Positions 22,412 through 33,239 of a stretch of 64,000 nt of DNA are shown one piece after another. The stretch is taken from positions 124,001 to 188,000 of the forward strand of contig CM114271.1 in NCBI GenBank assembly GCA_050084515.1, given 5' to 3'. Each line of letters begins with the position of its first letter. Positions within the stretch are counted from its first letter, which is position 1. Below the pieces are notes generated by a model. The model had not been told where the DNA came from. It worked only from the letters and a program-made list of their open reading frames with translations, and did no database searches. The translations under genes were made by a program, and so were the position numbers. Source of the DNA: Blasia pusilla (taxonomy: Eukaryota > Marchantiophyta > Marchantiopsida > Blasiales).

Positions 22412-22943
22412 CTGCAACGATGGCAATGTTAGAAGGGAACAAAAATAACCCAGGAGTCAAAGAAATAAGCGACCTTTCGGAACCAGGCGGGTTGCAGGCC
22501 GAGGCATCCCATGAAGCGACTCGCAACCCGCCGGGTCCCGGCGTGTTGCAACCTTAAACCCACCTCTCGCAACCCGCCGGAACCTGGCGGGTTGCAAGGC
22601 CGAGGCATCCCATGAACGACTCGTGACCCGCCGGGTCCCGAATGGTTGCACACTCGGGGCGACACCAAACATCAGGATGCAACCCGTCGGTTTCCGCGGG
22701 TTGCTTTGGGCAACCCGTCGGTTTCCGTCGGGTTGCACACTCGGCAACCGTCGGTTTCCGTCGAGTTGCACACTCGGCAACCCGTCGGTTTCCGCGGGTT
22801 GCACACTCGGCAACCCGTCGATCCGCTGACTTGCTTGGTTTCTTGGGTTTGAAATCCATATAATTCCCACGCTTCTCACCCTGAGCTACAACTTTACAAA
22901 CAATTCTCAGCGTGAGCTTGACAAGACAAAATAGTGAACTCAC
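22412..22943 (-). other. Intron of MULE copy B with the same hairpin repeat cluster
   Basis: Donor CGGCAG|GTGAGTTC and acceptor GTTGCAG|GGA are conserved with copy A. At 22,477-22,822 there are at least seven units such as CAACCCGTCGGTTTCCG(T)CGGGTTGC separated by CACTCGG. In the best units CAACCCGTCGG and CCGTCGGGTTG form a hairpin around TTT with one mismatch. Confidence 0.65.
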
Positions 22944-23306
22944 CTGCCGCATGAAGTTTCCCCATTGTCTCATACGTACAGTCCACCAGCTCAACCAAGA
23001 GCACAACTCTTTGTACTTCCCCTCAATCGCATGCTTCCTCCACCACCCATGAAGTTCTTCCTGGCAGTCCATGGCCTGCTTCAAGGTTTTGTTGTCCTTG
23101 CAGCGTTGGAGTAGAGTGACATGCTCTGTCCTCTTATTCTCCTTGATGCAAGATTTGGTGTACCGGGTCACAGACTGTTGCCAATGGAAAGCATCCGACC
23201 TTTCCCTCTCCGGTTGAACCTCTCCACCCCAGAACACTTCCCGGATAGCAATCCACCCAGGTTGTGCATTGTCCGCCATGAACCCATAAATTTCCGGAGG
23301 TGGCCT

Positions 23307-24712
23307 TCTTAGGGTTGCATGTCATGGTCAAAAAGTAATCAGGTTTTTCCAAGTGTCTCACAATGGCCATTGCGTCTTGATATAGTTGATGCATGTGACG
23401 TGGACCTCCACTAAAGGAAGAGGGTAATACAATGGGCCTCCCAAATCTTGTGCTATCACCATCATGTGGATGTATGGAATCCTTTACACCTTGATATAAT
23501 TCAGCCCTTAACTCCTTTTGATTGAGGCGAATCCAACATAAACATTGCATCTCGACAGTGGCATAAACGTCAACCATATATTCTTGAGTAAGTCAACCAA
23601 ATTCAAGTACTCGGTTATCATTTTCAGCTCCAATCCGTGTTTGAAGTCAAAAACATGCGAACTGTAAGGCAGTAACACATTTTGTTCTTGTTTCCTCAAG
23701 AATCTCACAATGAGCACCATCCTCATACGTAGACTCATTCAAGAGTTCCATATTCCCATCAACTTGGAAGTTGCTAGTGGGTATTCCAAGATGCCAACCT
23801 GCTTCACCGTACATAAATATCAAAATGAAATGCAATGGAATATACGCCTCATTTAGGTCTGATATATGATGTACACCTCCTCCATGTAGTCGTACAACAA
23901 TATCACGACGATCAATGACTTTAGTCCCATCACCTGGAAAAATAGTTACAATCTCAAAAGTACTTGGTAAGTTATAACGTTTGCATCGAGACCCTTCTTA
24001 CTTTCCTTCAAGATGATCCAAATATTAAGACCGTTTGCTTGAACTGAAGCACGACGAAACATCTTGACATAGGGATTGCATGAATTTAACATCTCTTGTA
24101 GCCCTCTCAAGATCTCAGGTTGAAGATCATGAGACATAACCCTTTCTCGGTTCTCCAATTCATTTTCAGTATCATGAATGTATATTTGAGAAAATTGGGG
24201 ATGATTTCTTGAATCTGGATGTAGTGATCCAATGGAATGATAGATCCCACCTTGAATCCTAAAGTGGCCAATACCACCAACTTGCTCATTCACCTGCGCT
24301 CTAGTAGATGCTAGTTGGAATGCACAATTATAAGCTCGAGCATGAGTAAGAAAGTGAACACTTTGAGGGCCAACACCTGCCATCAGACGGTTTATGGAGG
24401 AGACTTCTTCAAGAGGGGAAAATGGACTGTCCCATGCTCACAAGACATCCCAAAAGGTGAGTTGGGAAACCTTCTACTTTTCATATTTTCACAAATCCAC
24501 TGCAGAGCATGACATGAAGGACATACTTCCGTCATATAGCCAAGAGTATGACAACCACTGATACAATTCAAACTCCTTTGTGGTCGTAGCTTTCTTACAT
24601 CACTTTCTTGGAAGTTGGGCATGCGAGCAAGATTTAGCGACTTGTTGAATTTAGCACCTCTATGAACATTAGAGGCATGAATGATTATAGGTACATTTGG
24701 CATAATATCCAT
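23307..24712 (-). mobile_element. Helitron Rep (helitron-like N domain) fragment
   Basis: On the minus strand it reads MDIMPNVPI, then a Cys-rich segment (CPSCHALQWICENMK, FGMSCEHGTVHFPLL), then VHFLTHARAYNCAFQLAS, GGIGHFRIQGGIYHSIGSLH, FSQIYIHDTENELENR, LNSCNPYVKMFRRA, DRRDIVVRLHGGG, LHFILIFMYGEAGWHLG, SGGPRHMHQLYQDAMAIVR and PDYFLTMTCNPK. This order is the helitron-like N-terminal domain of plant RepHel proteins. The catalytic HUH and helicase parts are missing, because the sequence stops at TMTCNPK where MULE copy B begins. Several frameshifts are present. Confidence 0.85.
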
Positions 24713-24960
24713 GTATGGCTATTATTTATGGTTGTGGCACCAGTCGGGAATTTAGAATACTTTTTGGGACGATATTCCGGTTTCTTTTTTCGAGTACTCA
24801 TCTAATTGAGGATATGTATAAATTGGAGGATGCAGTTTTTTATTTCTCCCAAGGTCACGCTATCATATTAAGTAGTTGCATGCTACCGGGTGAAGCCTCG
24901 AGGCATTCCCCTAGACTGATGACTGCTGATATTGGTGTTTGAAATTCTTGTCCAGCCTCT
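24713..24960 (+). repeat. Dispersed repeat beside the Helitron fragment (shared with 11.43 kb)
   Basis: The first 85 bp resemble 11,430-11,515. It abuts the first ATG of the Helitron fragment. It may mark a mobile-element border. No gene was recognised. Confidence 0.45.
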
Positions 24961-25485
24961 AGCTTAAGACCCTAACTTGAGAAACCTCAGAGAATTGACC
25001 AGATGAAATTGGCTTCTTCATCGAGCTTGGGAGAAGCCAAAGCGAAAGGAAATAACTTTTGACGGTTTGAGACGGAGAAGAGGGAGAAGGAATTGAAGGT
25101 GCAAAATGGACACACAAAAATGCACAATACGGTGAAGACCCATCAGGCGAACACTCTAGAGCTGGTGAAATCCAGTGTGATCCTGTCCCTAACGACCTAA
25201 ACAACACAACAGAGGCAATATAAGCAACACTTAAATCACCAACAACACAATAGAGGTAATATGAGAACATCTGTAGAACTATGGCTACTACTAAGTAGGC
25301 CTCTAGTATTGGCGTCTCCAACTGCTTAGCCCACCGCAAAAGCCCATTTGCTTGGGCACGTTGCAAAGCTATGGAGACCCTTCGCCTATAATAAAGTATC
25401 GCAATGGATAAGAACAAATCATTTTTTGATTGGAAATGATGGGCGCAATCCGTAAGGAACAAGTCAAACCTCTCCCAATGAAAGT
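24961..25485 (-). pseudogene. LINE C-terminal fragment (LINE-B family), minus strand
   Basis: The minus-strand reading FLTDCAHHFQSKNDLFLSIA, then ILYYRRRVSIALQRAQANGL, parallels LINE-B's FLTDCAHHLQSRNGLSLATA and YCRQRVSITLQRAQENGL. Beyond that it diverges. It is 5'-truncated and non-functional. It lies upstream of gene 3. Confidence 0.75.
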
Positions 25486-26300
25486 AGGATTGACATTATA
25501 ATAACATGTTCGGATCAAGCACCTGGATGACACCAACTCTTCACAATTTTACAACGGCAAGCACCCTCCTCGTAGCAATTCACATTAATTTCTTCCAGAT
25601 CTCGATCAGTGTAGTAAATCCTTGTAGTTTCACTACCTACCAAAGGTAAGGTGCGCAGCAAACCCGACTCGACGTCCAAAGTTTAAAGGGGAAATTTGTG
25701 TGGAAGTTGGGTAACTTCCAGCGTCCTTTGGTTCCACTTTGGCACGATCAAGCCACCTAATGCTTATTTCCAAATAAAATTTAAATTTTTTCTAAATATT
25801 TTTTTTTATAGAAGCACTTAAAAAAAATTCGTTAATAATAGACATTACAAATTATATTAGCGGGTAACATTGAAAATTGGGACTTCGTTGCATAATCCTG
25901 AAAACCTCACTAAAAACGCTCTATAAGAACACACAGCTACCTACAAGAAGTGACTCTTATTACACGTCGATTAACATCATGATACTAGCAGCGGATTTAG
26001 ATGCGCCGGAGGGGGCGATTGAGTCGAAAATTTTACTTTTATGAAATATACGAGCTCAAAGTATCCATTATACGGATATTGTACTAATTTCTGGAGGAAT
26101 TTAGCTCCATTACTCAAATAACCTGAAGAAGCCCCGCATTAGAAAGGAGGAAGTTGCTGCGTGTTAGGTCATTGAATGTCGTGTCGAGTCGTTGTCGGCT
26201 ACCGTTGACTAACGAAGAAACAGTCATCCGCTCCTCGTCAGTTCTACTGACATTCAGTCAGAATTTCCTGGCAATGGGAGTAAAGGCTCCTATTATCCTA
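25486..26300. other. Intergenic DNA upstream of gene 3
   Basis: AT-rich in the middle (25,760-25,860). From about 26,040 it begins to resemble the sequence upstream of gene 2 (GCTCCATTACT, GTCGAGTCGTTGTCGG or similar, ACTAACGAAGAAACAGTC). No gene was recognised. Confidence 0.45.
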
Positions 26301-26635
26301 AGGCAACAAATTGATGAGACGCGGTCCGGTCATACGTCACCACGCGTCAATTTTGGTCAATGACAAAGAAGCAAAAGGCCTGGGACAAAGGCCTCTCACA
26401 ACTCAAGCTTACGCCGCGTCACTCAAGGATGATCTCGGTTGTTCACACTTCAACCGGAGTCGTTTCGTTGGGCTCGATCAAAGTCATCAGTCGCATATGA
26501 GTGACGTATCAGGCTCTGATGAGCCTACAAATTTGGATGACGTGTGCAAATGTGGATGACGTGTGGATAGGTCATGCGGGGTCCGAGAGTCAATTTTGGC
26601 CGATCACACGGAGGCCAACATGCATAGCTAAACAG

Positions 26636-26643
26636 TTTATAAG
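26636..26643 (+). promoter_or_regulatory. TATA box of MiAMP1-like gene 3
   Basis: TTTATAAG lies 154 bp upstream of the ATG at 26,790, as in genes 1 and 2. Confidence 0.6.
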
Positions 26644-26789
26644 CCCAGAGGCGAGCACTGCTTTTCACTACTCAAACCGATCCCTCGAGAACGATCTAGC
26701 TCTCTGGGAACTCCATTTCTTCGCTAGATAACGCAATCCTTGCGATCGACTTACAGTCTTTCATCGATCTCCAACGCTAGCAGTCGATC

Positions 26790-27098
26790 ATGGCCATCTT
26801 ACGAGTTCTCTGTGTGGCACTGCTACTCGCAGCATTGACCGAAGCTGCGAAGATTGAGACGTTCAATCCGGCCAGCTGTGATGGTAATCCTACCAACACC
26901 TTCTTCGTGGGAGGTAATACCTGTCAAATTTTCAATGACCAGGGCGCAGTTCGCATCACCGAAGTCAGCGGCGACACCCGAGTGTCCATCCATAACCAGC
27001 AGGATTGTGAGCAGTACAGTAGTGTGGCGCAAATCTATGGACCGGGCTGTGTTGTGCAAGGCAGAACCGCGCTGCGCGCCGTCTGGATTCAGGGTTGA
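26790..27098 (+). CDS. MiAMP1-like small secreted cysteine protein, gene 3
   Basis: It encodes 102 residues with no intron. Its signal peptide is identical to genes 1 and 2. The mature sequence has Pro in place of Ser in ETFNPASCDG and Phe in TFFVGG. All four cysteines are kept (SCDG, NTCQ, QDCE, GPGCV), and the C-terminus is AVWIQG. Gene 4 shares the FNPASC variant, so this may be the ancestral state. The protein is expected to be exported through the secretory pathway and to act outside the cell. The MiAMP1 relationship is inferred as described for gene 1. Confidence 0.75.
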   Translation: MAILRVLCVALLLAALTEAAKIETFNPASCDGNPTNTFFVGGNTCQIFNDQGAVRITEVSGDTRVSIHNQQDCEQYSSVAQIYGPGCVVQGRTALRAVWIQG

Positions 27099-28659
27099 TC
27101 CGCGACTTCGTGAAAAATTACTCAAGGTGCGGCCTGCTCTAACCTGATTCGTATAATCTGATCCTAGTTTGATTTCACGGCGTCGAATGCATGTTTGCTA
27201 GATGGCCGCGAGTCCACTTTTAATATTCTTTGCAACACATCTATGATGCTCGTGCAGTTCTTACTTCAGCTATAACAGCGCTGTCCGGCTTGTCAGTGCG
27301 CTTGGTGTGGCTAGTTATGGACGTGTAGACGGTTTTCTCATCTAGTTCCACGTCTTTAATTTTGGCTGCTCGCATCGGTTTGTAGCTTAATGGTTTAGTT
27401 GGTCTGACATGGACCGATCCCCTGCTATCTGCAATTTGTGTCGTTTGAACCAATGCGTTGTTGCCATTAGCTGACGTATCGTAACTTTTTGTTTTGCTTC
27501 CTCAGTGCACGGCGTTGCAATAAAGCCAGCAAATAGAAGCGAGAAGGGGGAAAGTGGCAGTTGCAAGGACTTCCACCTTAGCAACGCTAGTCTTGCCGAC
27601 GTAGGTAATAACTGGTTTGGTATATTCACGTACCGGATTATATTATTCTGTTGGTCCAGAATATAAATAGATATGAATAACACACTAGTAGTGTGCTCAT
27701 ATTGTGAGCTTATTATGCAGAAGCTTAAAACCCAAGAAGAAACAGGATCAAATTTTCTAGAATGTTGGTACACAGTTTCGTTAGGAAATTGTTTCATTAG
27801 CCTGTTCAGGTAACCATTGTGTCATCGCACACCCGTCAGTGAGAAAATCGGGGTTAGTTGGATTCTTGTCGAAATATTGTGCCGACTCGCATGATACACC
27901 TGTTTCAATATACCTCTTATTAATCACAAAAAGAGAGTTGTTGTAATTTCTCGTACGTCATTGTCGACTTCTTGTGCCGTCCTCGACGTGTGGTTCCATC
28001 TGTCAAGCCCGTTCTGAAATGCACCGAGAACTCAATTTGGAATGCGAATTTCTCCTACGAAATGAAAGTCATATGAAAATGATGAAGTCCTGATCCATCC
28101 TTCTAAAAGGTGGCCGCATAGTAACTATGGGCAATCCGTTGACGCAAGAAATTATTAATGGGGTCCAATTATTAATACCATACATTGTGCGCTCTAGATC
28201 TAGCGATCGCTACCTTCACGGCTTATGGCCTAGACAGCCCCGTCCTTGTAGCACTTGTTTGTGATACATTCAAACAAATGTTACGTTTACTGAACAAACC
28301 ACAAGAAAAGGAAAATGTACGCACATGTGAGTAAGTGTTGGATCAATACATGGTAACAGAGTTAGAAACCAATTCCTTGAAATCAGAAAATCTCTAACAA
28401 GACACATTCACAATGATTGAGCCCAGGATTAGTCGAAAAGTCTCGTCAGTCTTGGTAGTGTCACAAGTTAAAACGAGTCAATCACGGGTCTATATAAGTT
28501 CATCGCGCTCTTGATTTCAGTATCAGGCAGGCACACCGACAAGTTTCAGTTTCAATGTCGAGCACAAACTTTTGGAGCGATGTTTAGACGAGTTAATCTC
28601 ATGTGCGATATGAATGGGTGTTAGAAATACCCCATGGAAATATCTCAAACGGGAACTGT

Positions 28660-29498
28660 AGACATTATCACGGCGTAGGCACTCCCTAGGACTCAGTTGT
28701 AGCCCTATACTATGTGTGCCCATACTCACTTTGAATCCATGACACAATGGAGGCCCAAAAAATACAATAGGATTCTATACTTCAGTACTAGAGCTTCAAA
28801 CAGGTAAGATACTTGTGTTTCGATCGAGCACCTTGTACATACCCCGTTCAATTCCGACTCGGAATAAGTTCCAGTTCAATCGTGATTGGCAGGAGAAGTC
28901 CAAATCTGGAGAGCCTCTGGAGTACGCGCTTACTCCCACCAACGCCAGGTTATCCGGCTACAGTTGATATGAAATGCACTCACATTTACCTCGTAATACA
29001 CCTGTCTTTCTTCAAAACGAATAGTCCGACAGCTGAGAAATTTGAAGCCAGGCGGAGAAGAAGCATGCCGTCGAACAAGAGTGCATGGATGAGGGCATGA
29101 CGATGAGGTTTGGTTGGGGAGGAACCAAAATTATAACAAGAGCTTGCCGGAGAAAGGGTAAGCTCTGGAGCCGGAATGAAAGATGCCTAACGACTGTAAA
29201 TCCAACTAAATCACCTTCACCAAAATCGTGACCAATCGCTACAATACTGTTGGACAGACTCTCGTTTGCGACTCGTGATCTTCAACCGAATTTAGTCAAG
29301 CTGACTTTCGTTTGTGAGCGGTGTTTAAAAACGGAGTTTCTGAGCCGTACGGTGAAATCACGGTACGGCTTTAGGACGACGCAGAAGAAACTAAAGCGAA
29401 TCCCTTCCATCCAGTTTCTGTGGATTACTTTGGATTTTGAATCGGTTTTAGACACTTTGATCATTTATCATTCGGCAGGTGTGGATGAGTTCACTTGA
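28660..29498 (+). pseudogene. Degenerate gene of unknown family, copy 2
   Basis: It is collinear with 14,430-15,360. Shared blocks include GAGAGCCTCTGGAGTAC, ACTCCCACCAACxCCAGG, AAGAAGCATGCCGTCGAACA, GAGGGCATGACGATGAGG, CCGGAGAA and GTTTCTGTGGATTACTT. It lacks several segments found in copy 1, including part of the alanine-rich block. The two copies are open in different frames, so neither is likely to be coding. Confidence 0.45.
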
Positions 29499-30224
29499 AA
29501 CGTGTGCTCACAACAAGCCAACGTACTAACCATCACTGGCGTGACCCAATGGTCACCTGCTCCACAAAATGAGACAATTTCCAACGAGACCGTGTGTCAC
29601 CTTTCAGGAGGCCGTTCTAGGCGTCTGCACACGTGGCCATGTTTGCTACAGAACAAAGTAACAGTAGGACCGCGCGCCGCGCTTGGTAACATATCATTTA
29701 CTTACACTGGACTAGCCAGTGAGCAAACCTACATGACGAACGAGACTCAGGCAGGTAAGAATCTCAATGTGGCCTCGCAGCCCTCGACAGAGAGAAACCA
29801 AACGAGGAACCAAGGTTCTGGTCAGGCAAGCGCAGAGTATACAACTCATTTAGAAACCTGATCCTTCTATGGCAACCGCAAAATTTACTTCTCAGTTAGA
29901 AAGCTAGGTCCCGGTCAAGCAACTGCACAGTATATTACTCAATTAGACAGGTCGATCCTGGTCGACCAAGTGCAGAGTGTAATTCTCAGTTAGAAAGCTA
30001 CGTCCTGTTCGAGCAAGAGCAGATTATACTTCTCAGTTAAAAAGCTAGGTCTTGGTGGAGCATGCCCAGATTATACTACTCAGTTAGAAAGCTATGTCCT
30101 GGTGGAGCACACAAGGAAATAAAATATATGTAGAAAAAGGATGGGATGTCCTGGTGGAGCAAGCCCACAGCTAGACAGCTAGGTCCCAAGTCCAGCAAGT
30201 TAGAATGGGCCCCACCTTCTGTAA

Positions 30225-30520
30225 CCCCAGATATCACCCCTGACAGACGAAGTGCTGCGCCGTAGGCTTGTCCGACCAACACGGCCTGGTCCGATCCCGT
30301 CCCAGCATTTGCGCAACATTTCCTGGACTGCTGGCGGCTCGCAATCCATCTGGAAATGAATGGAGAGACGGGTGTCAGCACCAAGTTCGGTGATGCGAAA
30401 GACATTGAAACTCTAACCCAGTTTTTCCGCTCAGGAGAAGCGTGTCGGTAGGAGTTCATCACAGCTCGTAGGCCGTATTGAACGTTTCAATCCTTGCACC
30501 TACCGTAGTACCGTCACTGC
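30225..30520 (-). pseudogene. MiAMP1-like pseudogene (minus strand), copy 5
   Basis: On the minus strand it reads ARIETFNTA at about 30,515-30,480, then stops, TPTDTLLLSGKT, and in a shifted frame FRITELGADTRLSIHFQMDC, matching VRITEVSGDTRVSIHNQQDC of the intact genes. The 3' part is scrambled by frame changes. The first and second cysteines are lost. No signal peptide is recognisable upstream. Confidence 0.75.
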
Positions 30521-31193
30521 ACCCAGCTAGTACAGACAATTGCTTAAGTCGGCCCCCAGTCAACTTTAATCCCTAGACTGGCCCCCTCTGTAATTTTATT
30601 GCTCCGGTGGCCCCTTCACCCACAATCACCCTTCCACGGCGGTCCACTCAGAGTTTTAACACCCAGTACAACCATCCACAATCACGTTTGTAGTTGGCAT
30701 CCGGGCCGGTGGTGGCCTTCACGCGCTCAAGAAAAATTGGGACTAAAAGAGTTGTGGGGATTGTGACATCTTACACTCGAAAGCAATCAGGAGGGTTAAG
30801 ATAGGTGGTGTTAGTTGTGGGAAAATATATTTCTCGCGCCGGTTTTCTTTCAAATTTAACAAAGAGAATTTCCGGTATAAATCTGGCATTTTTCAGATCT
30901 GCACCAAAAATTCTCAAATCTGAACTGTCTTCCCGAATGCCAGCTCTTTCTGAACCTTGACGACAAGTTCTGGGATTCAAGATTAAACAGGTGGACTCCA
31001 AGTCAAAGCTTTGCCGTGGAGTGACTAGTCCACCGTGATAGGTACAATTGGATTTCAACACACGCTTATGTATATGATGAATTCTTCTCCCTGAATGAAA
31101 TCCTCCTAACATCCAAGTACTTTTTTGAGGTGATGTGCTTTTTCCATCGATTGGATTCATAGCACTGGACATGAAGCCATAACTTAACGGCTT

Positions 31194-31270
31194 CTCGGAC
31201 TACTATCCATTTTATTATAAAAACAAATCTCAAAAGAGGACAAAGAAAGTAATAACATCTCAAAAGAGAA
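31194..31270 (-). repeat. LINE-A type 3' tail, minus strand
   Basis: Read on the minus strand, GACTTCTCTTTTGAGATGTT, then ATTACTTTCTTTGTCCTC, then TTTATAATAAAATGGATA, it matches the 3' UTR of LINE-A at about 2957-3025. It is a heavily 5'-truncated insertion. Confidence 0.7.
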
Positions 31271-31335
31271 GTCATCAATTCACAGACGAGTGAAAAATCG
31301 TAAGTCTAGACAAGAAAACTCATAGCCTGCAGGAA

Positions 31336-31690
31336 TTGAATGTAAGTTTGACTGCATCGTATAGTCTTAAGGATCAATCGCCAAAAATGGAACTCAGTTG
31401 GATGAGTTATGAACTTCAACCGAACTTAATTAATGAGCCTTCCCTTTGTGGGAGCAAGGAGTCAAGGACCGTTCAATTTCCTGATTTGAGTCTCGTCGGT
31501 GCATTTGAGAACGGACTTAACACATGGAATCACATAACAGCACAAACCAGAAATTTGATGACGAACTGGAAGAAATTAGTGTAACTCCCTTCGATTATGG
31601 CACACTTTCTCTGGATTACTTGGATTTTCATTAAAACTGGTTTCAGCGACTTTATCATTTATCAGAATTTGCTCATGTGATTCGACAAGC
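31336..31690 (+). pseudogene. Third, most diverged copy of the unknown degenerate gene
   Basis: CTTCAACCGAACTTAATTAA, GCATTTGAGAACGGACT, AGAAGAAATTAGTGTAACTC and CTCTGGATTACTTGGATTTT follow, in order, the 3' blocks of the copies at 15.1-15.36 and 29.28-29.5 kb. It carries stops in all frames over the shared blocks. Confidence 0.4.
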
Positions 31691-32337
31691 CAAATACCGA
31701 ACAGTGTACGCGCAACCAATTGCAAAGTACCAAGACCAGAGCGACGATTTCAAAACGAAATTGTTTTTCAACAGACTCTTTCTTTGGAGTTGTAATAGTG
31801 TGAACATGCGCCCATGATTGGTACATAATAAACAGAGAATAAGGGTAATCTATTATTCTTGTCCGCTGGACCGGCCGCTGCTCAAAGCTACATGCAAAAG
31901 ATGTGCATAATATAATTGGGTATCTTCACGTGTCGAAACAGTAGTTTTACCATGTCGACCAGAGTTGCATTGCCGCGATGGACCCTGGAACTTGCCCGGT
32001 ACCTTAATTGTCGCATATCAGCATTTGACGTGACCCCGAAGTTCCCTGCACTTGTCGAACCCATACGCTCAGCATCTAGAATCAAAAGAAATAAAAGGAT
32101 CCAGAGGATTGGTCCATGAAGTAGAAGCAGACCCACTCATTTAAAAACCGGTCCAACTGTGCTCTCTGAGAAATAGAAGTAGAAAGAGACCCTGTGCAGC
32201 AACAACAATTCCAAAGGTTTTGCAAAGAAATTTAAATTTAGGTTTGCAGCCAATTTTGCCAACTCGCTGTCAACGGCTTGAAAACACACTTGGTCCGGGC
32301 CGAGCAAAGGAACAAAGTAACCTCGCAAAATCAGGGA

Positions 32338-32696
32338 TCAACCCTGAATCCAAATTACAAAGCCCGCTCTGTAGGTTTTTGCAACACTACTATACTGCTC
32401 ACAATCCATCTGGTTATTGAAGAAATTATTTTTGTCCACCGGACCCCTTTCGCATGTGTGACATTGACATCGCATTTTCACATCTAGATTTCAAACAATT
32501 CTGAATGAACACACAAGTGTCGGTGACGGTGACGAACGGTCATCGAACCTCGGACAAGTATCGCCGCCTACGAGGAACGAACGTATTGGTAGGCCGGAAG
32601 TCCATCACAGCTGGCCTTATTGAACGTCTCAGTCTGTGCCGCTTCAGTAACTGCTGCCAGTAGGGGCAACACACATAGAACTTGTACGAAGGCCAT
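32338..32696 (-). pseudogene. MiAMP1-like pseudogene (minus strand), copy 6
   Basis: It has its own ATG at 32,696 and an intact-looking signal peptide (MAFVQVLCVLPLLAAVTEAA) followed by TETFNKASCDGLPA. A frame change and stop then follow (a TAG around 32,570). The C-terminal end can be read as NNQMDCEQYSSVAKTYRAGF and WIQG followed by a stop. The middle segment with the second cysteine is disrupted and the fourth cysteine is replaced by Phe. It faces the intact genes 3 and 4. Confidence 0.85.
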
Positions 32697-33239
32697 GATC
32701 GGTCGGTGAACACGAATGGATCCTATTCGTTAGCTAGGGTGCGTCTGAGTGACTGTGGTCAAGTCGAAGGAAACAACTCCAGTTTAAGTGTGACAGAGCT
32801 ACATCGTCCGTCAGCGTAAAGTTGAATTGTGAATGATCGTACTCATCCCCAGGCTTCTCAACTTTAAAGCCATGCATGAGGTTTACATGCTCCTTAACGT
32901 GTGGTCGCGCATAACCGATCCACGTGATATCAAACTTGCTGTCACAGAAACTTGTCCTCACGATGTCCTCATGAAGGGCAGAGTGAATGTCAGAAGAAAA
33001 AAGTCGACGAGGACTGCAGGACTTTTTCTTAAGTCGAGCACCCCTCTAACATCTACTTGCGGTTGTTATACTATGCAGCTTAACTCGGGTTGTCGGACCG
33101 AAGCGCCTGACTGCACGCGGACATTACATGCGTGCAGCCACGCAGTGGCTTTTTATATGTTTCGTCATCGATCTGGTTCAACCCCGATTTCCGTGATGAG
33201 AGCAGATGCGCAGCACCCTGGCCATTGAACGTCCGACAA

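Larger units (their letters stand above)
21990..23306 (-). mobile_element. MULE transposase gene, copy B (tandem duplicate, truncated)
   Basis: This repeats the block from about 20,085 to 21,380 in the same order and orientation: the CTACCACCATCT border, GISYELYV-like exon with NTSGAESVHSSWRSSQAC (22,166-22,411), an intron (22,412-22,943) with the same hairpin repeats, and the DDE exon containing FMADNAQPGWIAIREVFW, here with the frame running on through AFHWQQSVTRYTKS. The copy ends abruptly at about 23,306, inside the codons for PPPEIYGF, where Helitron sequence begins. An extra inverted duplication sits at 22,096-22,178. Confidence 0.75.
26313..29757 (+). repeat. Segmental duplication, copy 2 (partner 12,096-15,608)
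   Basis: The same order of elements as copy 1 is present, from the GACGCGGTCCGG block to the GACGAACGAGACTC block. It is uninterrupted by mobile elements. The MiAMP1-like reading frame is far better conserved between copies than either flank. Confidence 0.75.

Noticed and set aside
30771-31172. Minus-strand frame of 133 residues
   Set aside because: No signal peptide, domain or conserved copy was found; composition looks like chance and it abuts a LINE tail.
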